Part shown: positions 57,337 through 64,000 of the stretch, piece after piece
Numbering within the stretch: the first letter of the stretch is position 1
Layout: each line of letters begins with the position of its first letter
NCBI GenBank assembly: GCA_025529335.1
Contig: JAMYHX010000127.1
Span: 26,649 to 90,648 of the forward strand
Direction of reading: 5' to 3'
DNA length: 64,000 nucleotides
DNA from: Rhizopus sp. PT2906
Taxonomy: Eukaryota; Mucoromycota; Mucoromycetes; Mucorales; Rhizopodaceae
Notes under the pieces: generated by a model
Databases searched by the model: none
The model's input: only the letters and a program-made list of their open reading frames with translations
What the model was told of the DNA's origin: nothing
Made by a program: the position numbers and the translations under genes

Positions 57337-58207
57337 ATGTCAATGCTTGTGAATAGAAGAGTCTATAAAAAATGGTTGCTAGCTAAATTCATGGGTTACT
57401 CTTCTATAGCCGCGTTACTTTTAAGCCTATTTATTTATATGTATTATAAAAAACATCAAAAGAAGTCTGTATTATTAAAAAGATCAACGTTGAGCTTAAA
57501 TGATCTGTGTTATACCTATAAACAACAAGAATCAGTAAGTCATTCATTGATTGATGATATCAAGTTACTGATTTTTATATTATTAGCTTCTGACACCACC
57601 GCCTTCTCCAACGGGTAGATTATCCCCCCGAAGCTGGAGTGCGAGATTGATCGATAATGTGATGTCTGCTACAGGCATGAAAAAGAAACTGACAATATCC
57701 ATTAAAAATGTAAATCCCCCCTTTTTTTAATGATGATCGGCAAGCTCATTTTTTTTTTAGACTATCTTATGGAATCCATCTAGAGATGTCAATATACCCA
57801 ACCATGCGTTTCACGAAAATACCATATCACTTCTCACCAAGTTATCACAAAACTATGACATCTACGTCATTATTCACATGAATACAAAACAAGAACAAGA
57901 TCAAATAGACAATCTACTTTATAATTCTAATCTATTTAAATGCGTCGATTCAAGAAAAGTTCTTTACTGCTCAACCGAGCAAGGTAAAGTACATATAATT
58001 CGGCATATTGAACCTAGCATCCATATCGAAGGTGGATGGGAGTTAGAAGATGGCAATGACATCGTTAAACAACTAAGAAATGATACCCAGGTCATATGGA
58101 TCCTACCAAACCAAAAGAGACAATCGCTCTACTCTGATCAGTACAATGATATCGAAATAAGTGATCATGTTTTGAATACATCTGTTGCTAAATCAGTAGG
58201 CTTTTAA
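57337..58207 (+). CDS. PEX22: Pex22-like peroxisomal membrane peroxin
   Basis: Three exons (57337-57534, 57587-57709, 57761-58207) give 255 aa. One membrane helix near the N-terminus (YSSIAALLLSLFIYMYY, about residues 22-38) is flanked by basic residues. A Ser/Pro-rich linker (LLTPPPSPTGRL) leads to a soluble alpha/beta domain with TISIKNTILWNPS, HAFHENTISLLTKLSQNYDIYVI, VDSRKVLYCSTEQGKVHIIRH and VIWILP. These segments match the Pex22 family of fungi and plants. Pex22 anchors the ubiquitin-conjugating enzyme Pex4 on the peroxisome, which recycles the import receptor Pex5. The family is poorly conserved, so the call rests on the domain layout and the KVLYCST/IRH motifs. CT-rich leader before the start. 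Confidence 0.8.
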
Positions 58208-58858
58208 TAAAGTAATCGAGTGTCATTCGAAGCTTAACATAATTCTATTTTAACATCCAATTCGGCCAATCTTGAAAGTGCCAAAATAGAAAAAAGTTGA
58301 ATTAGGGGATAAAGAAAACTCAAAATTATGGGGATAAGTGAGATTTTCTCCCCCCCCTTTTGATGCATTTGTGTTCAAATTAACAGTGCGCAACGGGAGT
58401 AATATTCATCTCTGTTTTTCCTTTTGGGGGCATTCATGAACGCTTAGATTACAAGGACTTAAGCCTAGAGCTTTGAATATCTTATTTCAGCATTTTTATG
58501 CTGTGGCTAAAATCTGGCGTCATCCACGGCAATACACAATTTTCTATAATCTATTTTACAAATTTATTTAAAAAAGATGCTGAGCCATACTTGGGCAAAG
58601 CTTTGGGTCATCATAGTCATTCCTTTCAACAACTCATGGAGTAATTGAGATGTCTCCGCTTTCGTCAGGATATGTATGCACCTTCTTCAATTTTATTTTC
58701 TATGCACCATGCAACTCTTGAAACCGCTTTTGTTTAAAGATGTTGACTATTGAGACAAATAATATATTCAAAAAAGGAAAGGCTTGTCAGCATGTTTCAC
58801 TGTCTGTACTATCTCCAAAGGTAGAGATTTTCTTCAAGGTAAAGCATAATACCAAGAG

Positions 58859-58892
<34 letters not shown>

Positions 58893-59743
58893 TAAAAGAT
58901 TACTTGAAAGCTGCCCCTTTGGATATATTCAGAAGACTTACCCCACTCTTAAAGTCTGTATTAAGCAATATTCTCTCCATCTGACTGTATACTTTTATCA
59001 ATTCTGTACGTCAGCAGATCATAGACATTTTCATGTGAAGTTAATCATTAACTGTGCCAGATAAGAGCGAGCCTTCGAAACAGTATTCACAAAACACCAT
59101 CTCAAAGCTTCCTCTGATCTCTTGGCAATAACGATTAATATTACAAATCAGAAAGTTTTATATAATGTTCTCTCTCACCAACGCCACTTACACAGTCCTC
59201 TGGTGTAAAGCATTAAATAGAAAAGTGGGGATAAAGGAACATGTTTCCTTAAAATTAAGTATTGATATTCATAGACTATGTTAAAAAAGGAGGAGGACTC
59301 CTGCTTGTCGAAACAACAGTAAGCAAAGATACTGGACATGATTTGATAAAGTACAGAATGAAGCTCAAGTTATGCAAAGTATATCTTAACGCGGGACCAT
59401 CAATAGCCTTAAGGTTTTTTGGTGTGTGTAGAAAAAGAAAAAGAAAAATACTAACATGTGTGAACGATTAAGGTTCATATGAAGTGAGACATAAGTCGAA
59501 GGATTACATCTCCACAATTTTGTACAAATCTTTTCTTCGGCCAAAGTAAATAATTGACCATAGTACGACAGAAATAATGACATACCAAAGCATAAGTAGT
59601 GTTTAGGCAGCCATGCTTAATATTTATACAATCTACAGCAAGACTCATCGAAAGAATTATGGTAATTAAAAGGGGTTTTATTTTGTTTACATTTTAATAC
59701 AAATATGAACGATCTAAAAGCTGTACACATGCATTCTCTTTTT
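58208..59743. other. Intergenic region with TAT microsatellite
   Basis: About 1.5 kb between convergent genes. A (TAT)10 microsatellite lies at 58861-58890, and a C-run at 58351-58357. No gene was recognised. Confidence 0.5.
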
Positions 59744-61549
59744 TTACAAGTTAAACGAATGGTTTTTTAGTAGAATATCGGCAATTTGAAGGGATATTGT
59801 CTGGATCGATAACAGCTTGAGGTGTATTGTCACTGCTATTTCATTGCTCAAAGATGTGTCAGCCTCTTCTATCACTGTCTTCCCGTCTGTCCTGAAGATC
59901 ACATAATGCCGCAGTCCAGATTCCTCTGTTTCGACTTTTAGAAGGATATATGGTGCTGGAGTACCGAGTCGACCTAAATCAAGGATGACCATCCTATCGC
60001 TGTCTTCCCGGTGCTTTAATCGGAGGGTAGCAAAGAAAACGAGTGAATTCAATGCCGTCTTGGGCATCTTTAAGTCAAAGTTAACCTTTGAGTCACCTTC
60101 AAATACTGTTCGTATAGTGAGATCCTTAAGTGCGGGCATGCATCGTGAGTAAATAGGAAAGACTTCTTTATTGATCTGTCGTACATGAAGTTCAAGCGTT
60201 TCGAGCATCGGCTGCTGCAAGTTTCTCGTTTTTTGTACTGGTGGGCGTAGAAAATTGGCATTGTACTGGAATGATCGTAACTTCTTGCAGTGTAGCAAGA
60301 TGTTCTCAAGATTTCGGTCTTGGATTTCAGCCTGGTCATAGTCGGTTGGTGAATGGAACGTCATTTCGGTCACAATGTCCATGCAGAGCTGCCATAGCCG
60401 CATGAGCTCACGTGGCTGAACTTCGTCTTCAAAACTGATGCATGCACTGTCGTTGGTGAATTCCAATGAAGGATGTAGCGTCACATCGTCGTCTCTAAAT
60501 CCATGGCGGTCCCAATCATTCTCTGAAAAGTAAATTTCAAGTGCCTTTGAGTGTTTCAAAAAAGGAGGTACGAGGTCAATGGGGCCATAAAAGCTAATAT
60601 TGAACTTGGGTATCTGTATCGCATAATTCACAAGTACTTCAATGTTTTTAGAAAGATACGTGTCGTGCTTTGCCTGTATTGAGCCTGTCAATGGAAGATG
60701 CACGGCTAAGTCGAGACGTTTCAAATGTGGAAATTTAAGCATGATATAATCGATTGAGTATTTGTCATAGTTGAAGATAAAGCAGAGATCCTTCATTGTT
60801 TCGCAGGGTTTCAAAGTAGCCAAGTCATACTGTGGCATCCACTCATAGTCTTCTTCGTCCACTTCTTCCATTTCATCAATCATCACCAACAAGTGAGTCA
60901 GTCTAGGACAGTTGTCGATCAGCTCATCATAATCTACTGGCCGTGCAGTATAGATTGCCGATTCGATTTGGACGTCTTGCATGTTGGGAAAGTATTTGAG
61001 CTGTCTGATAATGTTTCGTCCACGGTCATTTTTGGGATCATCATCAGGTAAGAATATCTCTTTGAGTGTTTGTTGGTGCTGTAAGGCGCATATGTTGTAT
61101 TCTACAAAGTCATCCATTGAAGGGTATGGGATCTTTTCCAGGTTCTTCCAGTACCGTGCACATACTTGTGCAAAATCTAGCCAAAACCATCGTGGAGGCT
61201 TGTTTGTGTTAAAACGCTTCACATTAGGCGTCACTTTGGCAAGTTCAGGTAGAAATTCGATCGCTTCATCGTCTCCAAGAAGACGAAAGAATGAAAGATC
61301 ATAGCATAAATGACCCAGTTTGCTGATCTTGGTGCATTCAATAAATTTTTGTGCTCGTTCGAGATCGGTCAAGTAAACAGTACGGTACAGGTGATCGATA
61401 GAAAGTGATTTCCACTTTTTACATACAAGTAAGCACTGAAATAAGTCGCTATGGTACCGGTCCTCAAGTATGTCATAATTGTCATGAAGATATTTGAAAA
61501 TATGGTGAAGAATCTCGGTGGGTAACCGACTGTAATCGTGCATAGACAT
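59744..61549 (-). CDS. F-box protein with leucine-rich-repeat-like body
   Basis: A single-exon frame of 601 aa, unusual among its intron-rich neighbours. The F-box sits at about residues 7-50: RLPTEILHHIFKYL, then CLLVCKKWKSLSIDHLYRTV. F-boxes bind Skp1 in SCF ubiquitin ligases. The rest shows irregular repeats with L-x-x-L-x-L patterns (FPNMQDVQIES, CPRLTHLLVMIDEM, FPHLKRLDLAV, LETLELHV) like the loose LRR arrays of Mucorales F-box families, which would hold the substrate. An acidic stretch (EEVDEEDYE) lies near residue 215. The substrate is unknown. Such genes occur in large lineage-specific families in these fungi, which may explain the lack of introns. Confidence 0.88.
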   Translation of the reverse strand: MSMHDYSRLPTEILHHIFKYLHDNYDILEDRYHSDLFQCLLVCKKWKSLSIDHLYRTVYLTDLERAQKFIECTKISKLGHLCYDLSFFRLLGDDEAIEFLPELAKVTPNVKRFNTNKPPRWFWLDFAQVCARYWKNLEKIPYPSMDDFVEYNICALQHQQTLKEIFLPDDDPKNDRGRNIIRQLKYFPNMQDVQIESAIYTARPVDYDELIDNCPRLTHLLVMIDEMEEVDEEDYEWMPQYDLATLKPCETMKDLCFIFNYDKYSIDYIMLKFPHLKRLDLAVHLPLTGSIQAKHDTYLSKNIEVLVNYAIQIPKFNISFYGPIDLVPPFLKHSKALEIYFSENDWDRHGFRDDDVTLHPSLEFTNDSACISFEDEVQPRELMRLWQLCMDIVTEMTFHSPTDYDQAEIQDRNLENILLHCKKLRSFQYNANFLRPPVQKTRNLQQPMLETLELHVRQINKEVFPIYSRCMPALKDLTIRTVFEGDSKVNFDLKMPKTALNSLVFFATLRLKHREDSDRMVILDLGRLGTPAPYILLKVETEESGLRHYVIFRTDGKTVIEEADTSLSNEIAVTIHLKLLSIQTISLQIADILLKNHSFNL

Positions 61550-61838
61550 TACGAAATATTCAACTAAAGAAAAGAAAAAAGAGAAAAAAAAAGATACTCT
61601 TGTGAAGGGTTATTTCCTTTTTTTGTCTTGGTTAAAATTAAGTTTCCATGACACCTGCCATAGTTACATAGCACCTGAGTTATTAGTTTCTTTATTTAGA
61701 GTTCTTAAACCAAAATTAAGCCTATGGTTACGCGTCCAGCATGTTTTTGGATCTATCTGATATCCTTTTTGATAATAAAGCAAGGGAATAATGTATAAAC
61801 TAGATAGTAACTCAATCGCTATCCTCTCTTTTATGTTT

Positions 61839-62464
61839 CTAAAACCCTGCCCATGACAATGAGAACACAGCGACTTCATCCTCTGTTTCATTTTTGGAAC
61901 CAGCCAAAACGAACTTCTTTTTCACATTGGTTGCCAGTCTTCCCATCTGTACAGCATCTTTTGTCGTCATATTCTGATCAAAGTGCATGATAGAGACAAT
62001 AAATTGGCTATGACAACACGTTGGATCTTGTGGATACAACAGATAATCACCACCAAACTTATAGCCGCTTGTCACATAGTAACCCAAAGACCAAAAATAG
62101 CGAAATATACTGTTATTGATGCTAGGGAGTGGGGATAAAGTATTTGTCACTTTTGCTACTTCTATTTTAAAATGTAAGCTCTTTTGATGTATAAGCAAGA
62201 TGACTTTGATTTTACTTAGATCTATCACCGTTTTGACTTCTTCTAGAGACAAAGATAGTGGAAGACCATAAAAGGTGTTTTGTTGAGGGAATCCTGGTAA
62301 TGTGCCGCATAGAGCACCGACAATTCTAAATTCTTTTCTTAATCTTTCGACATCTACAGAAACTAAATTCAATATTCAAGAAGCACTAAGAACTGTATAA
62401 ATTTACCTTTTACATTAAATACTAAATATCTGTTTCCGTATTGCTTAATTTCAACAAGGCTCAT
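61839..62464 (-). CDS. SEN34: tRNA-splicing endonuclease subunit Sen34
   Basis: Two exons (62464-62407, 62362-61839) give 193 aa. The catalytic C-terminal domain shows IFRYFWSLGYYVTSGYKFGG, then DYLLYPQDPTCCHSQF. The active-site Tyr (DYLLYP), His (CCHSQF) and Lys (NVKKKF) of this subunit are all present. Sen34 cuts the 3' splice site of tRNA introns as part of the Sen2/Sen34/Sen15/Sen54 complex. The protein is shorter than yeast Sen34 (about 275) because the middle linker is reduced. The start was chosen because the 58-nt first exon supplies the usual N-terminal strands (MSLVEIKQYGNRYLVF). It diverges from the mS35 gene across only 155 bp. Confidence 0.92.
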
Positions 62465-62619
62465 AAATCAATTGATTCCACTCTTTGCTTGAAAGAGTGG
62501 AAGAAAGACAGCCTTGACTGAGCTTAAAAAGACAGCGGCGCTTTTCACTGGCCCCCTTCCCTTTTCTTCTCTTACCCTCCCGGGACTTTCTTTTCTTTTT
62601 TTTTTGCAAATTGACAGCC
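62465..62619. promoter_or_regulatory. Compact bidirectional promoter (SEN34 / mS35)
   Basis: Only 155 bp separate the two divergent start codons. It contains a C/T-rich block (about 62550-62604) and no TATA box on either strand. It must hold both promoters and both leaders. Confidence 0.6.
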
Positions 62620-63364
62620 ATGCTCAGACACTTTGTAAAGTCCAACGCTCGCTCCTTTTCAACAGCACCCACTGCCTTTGCAGGTCGCCAAGGAGTGCGT
62701 AGAAGACCAGCCAAGAAGTTCGATGTTGAAGAAATGCCAAAGTTTGAATTTGATGATCAAACCACCATTGGACACAAACTGTTTGACAATATTAGAGAAG
62801 TTCGTCAATACTTGAGAAAGACAGAATTTGAATTACCAAAATTGAGTGGTATTGTATGATATATAAACACTATAACAGCCAGTTAACCTTTTTTATAAAG
62901 TATTTGCAAAACCTTTTGAACCACCTACTTCTAATCAAATCTTGAAATTTAAGACGCACACTTATCTCGGAGAAGGACACCCTGTTGAACGTAAAGTAGT
63001 ATTGAGTGTGAAGGTAGCTGATTTAAAATTAAATGATACGGAAAGACACAAGTTTTTATTATTGAGTGGACCAAGATATCATGTTGATACAGACGAATTA
63101 ATCATGTCAAGTGAGAGATTCCCAAAGCGTCAACAAAACAAAAAGTTCTTGCTTGATACTTTGCATAAACTAATCAATGAAGCAAAGGTAAAGAAAAAAA
63201 GAAAGAAAATGGAGTGTAAGATGTTAATATCTCTTTCTACTATATAGGATACGAAGGATACATTTGCTGATGTGCCTCTCAATTTACCAAAGCCCAAGAC
63301 AAGATTAGAATTCCCTAAAGAGTGGCTTAAGCCTAAGAAAGAAGAAAGCAGCTCAATTGAATGA
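62620..63364 (+). CDS. RSM24: Mitochondrial ribosomal protein mS35 (Rsm24-like)
   Basis: Three exons (62620-62848, 62901-63187, 63248-63364) give 210 aa. The N-terminus (MLRHFVKSNARSFSTAPTAF) is a typical mitochondrial presequence. The body matches the mS35/Rsm24 family: LRKTEFELPKL, FKTHTYLGEGHPVERKVVLSV, FLLLSGPRYHVDTDELIMS and SERFPKRQQNKKFL. mS35 is a mitochondria-specific protein of the small subunit. The 3' end is 41 bp from the opposing GPATCH11-like stop codon; an AATAAA signal lies just after the stop. Confidence 0.92.
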
Positions 63365-63405
63365 TTTGTTAATAAATACAACTGTAGACATACGTTTTAA
63401 TTATT

Positions 63406-64000
63406 TTAATGATCGTCTTCGCTTAGACCAGGGCAATTTTCATCAAGGTCCTCTTTATCCGCATATTTTGCTTTACACCAAAAGCAATAAAAATACTTTT
63501 CTCTTAAATAACTTGTAAGTCGTTCAATCTTTTCCTCCAGCTACAGAATATTGTATCAGTATCTATTACATACTGGTATTATCTACATCGTACCGGAAGT
63601 GATTTTAGCTCTTCAACTTGTTCTGGTGGATATTCTGGTTTGTCTTCTTTCTGCTCTTCCTCGTCTTCTTTTTCTTCTTCTTTTTCTTCTTCTTTTTCTT
63701 CTTCTTTTCCTTCATTATTACCATCTTCCGTGTCCTCTTTTTCAGGTCCAAGTACCCATAAAATGTTGGACTAGAGAAAAGACTAAGTAGACTATACGCA
63801 TAATAAAGACCTCTTTTCATTTACCCCAACACCTGCTTCTTCGTCAAATTTTTGGCAAATAGACACAGCGGCCACAACATATCTCTGATACTGATTTTCC
63901 TTTGCTCTCTGGGCCATTGCTGCTCTAAATTCATCAGGATCCATGTGCAATTTTTTCTTTTCAAACTCTTCTTCTTCTTCTCTCTCTCGCTTTTTGCTCA
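63406..64000 (-). CDS. GPATCH11: GPATCH11-like protein, C-terminal part (runs off the window)
   Basis: Three exons are visible (64000-63825 incomplete at its 5' side, 63770-63594, 63540-63406). They encode a Lys/Glu-rich stretch, DPDEFRAAMAQRAKENQYQ, a Glu-rich repeat (K-E-E-E units), and the C-terminal DUF4187 domain: YLREKYFYCFWCKAKYAD with NCPGLSEDDH. This C-terminus is characteristic of GPATCH11/CCDC75, whose G-patch domain would lie upstream, outside the window. Such proteins are linked to pre-mRNA splicing helicases or kinetochores. The start cannot be seen. Confidence 0.85.

Noticed and set aside
1..64000. tRNA, rRNA and CRISPR arrays
   Set aside because: No T-loop-like GGTTCGA boxes in suitable context, no rRNA segments, and no spaced direct repeats were seen; a covariance-model scan would be needed to exclude small RNAs fully.

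Overview
The window is a gene-dense, AT-rich piece of nuclear DNA from a filamentous fungus, most likely an early-diverging Mucoromycota/Mucorales species. The support is as follows. Most genes carry many short (about 45-95 nt) GT-AG introns, several with CTAAC-like branch sites. There is a carotenoid-cleavage-oxygenase homologue of the family used for trisporoids. Fanzor/TnpB-like and MULE transposon relics are present. The conserved proteins are fungal in type (Rio1, Rrp6, Jen-type transporter, Pmp3, Rab11, BAR-SH3, mitochondrial ribosomal proteins). All exon models were read by eye. Nearly all close in frame from start to stop, and the exceptions are stated.

Layout. 0.4-6.2 kb (minus): GT2 glycosyltransferase, Rio1 kinase, membrane-anchored M24 peptidase, small degenerate macrodomain protein. 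6.5-11 kb (plus): Rrp6 exosome exonuclease and a Jen-type monocarboxylate transporter. 13-19.5 kb (plus): FAR1-like zinc-finger regulator, GNAT acetyltransferase, CCO-like protein that has lost three of four iron ligands, Pmp3. About 20 kb: a decayed gene. 21.3-25.1 kb: M17 aminopeptidase facing a D-2-hydroxyacid dehydrogenase, then a PGAP2-like protein. 26.3-33.2 kb: indoleamine 2,3-dioxygenase, cyclin K/Ctk2-like cyclin, cytochrome P450, Rab11. 35-43.3 kb: PAK/STE20-like kinase, BAR-SH3 protein, uL1m, and a kinesin-7 with two tandem microexons, a frameshift and a hydrophobic C-terminus. 44.4-47.6 kb: uL5m and an Hst3/Hst4-like sirtuin. 48.5-52.1 kb: a transposon graveyard with two Fanzor-like fragments in opposite orientation beside a MULE transposase fragment. 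53.7-64 kb: membrane-anchored CCCH zinc-finger protein with a 15-bp minisatellite, Pex22-like peroxin, F-box protein, Sen34, mS35, and the 3' end of a GPATCH11-like gene.

No functional cluster is evident; this is mostly housekeeping sequence with one accessory island. RNA themes recur by chance or otherwise: ribosome biogenesis (Rio1), RNA decay (Rrp6), tRNA splicing (Sen34), mitoribosome (uL1m, uL5m, mS35) and a putative RNA-binding CCCH protein. Convergent neighbours are often only 38-57 bp apart at their stop codons, and divergent pairs share 155-500 bp promoters. I saw no tRNA, rRNA or CRISPR array.
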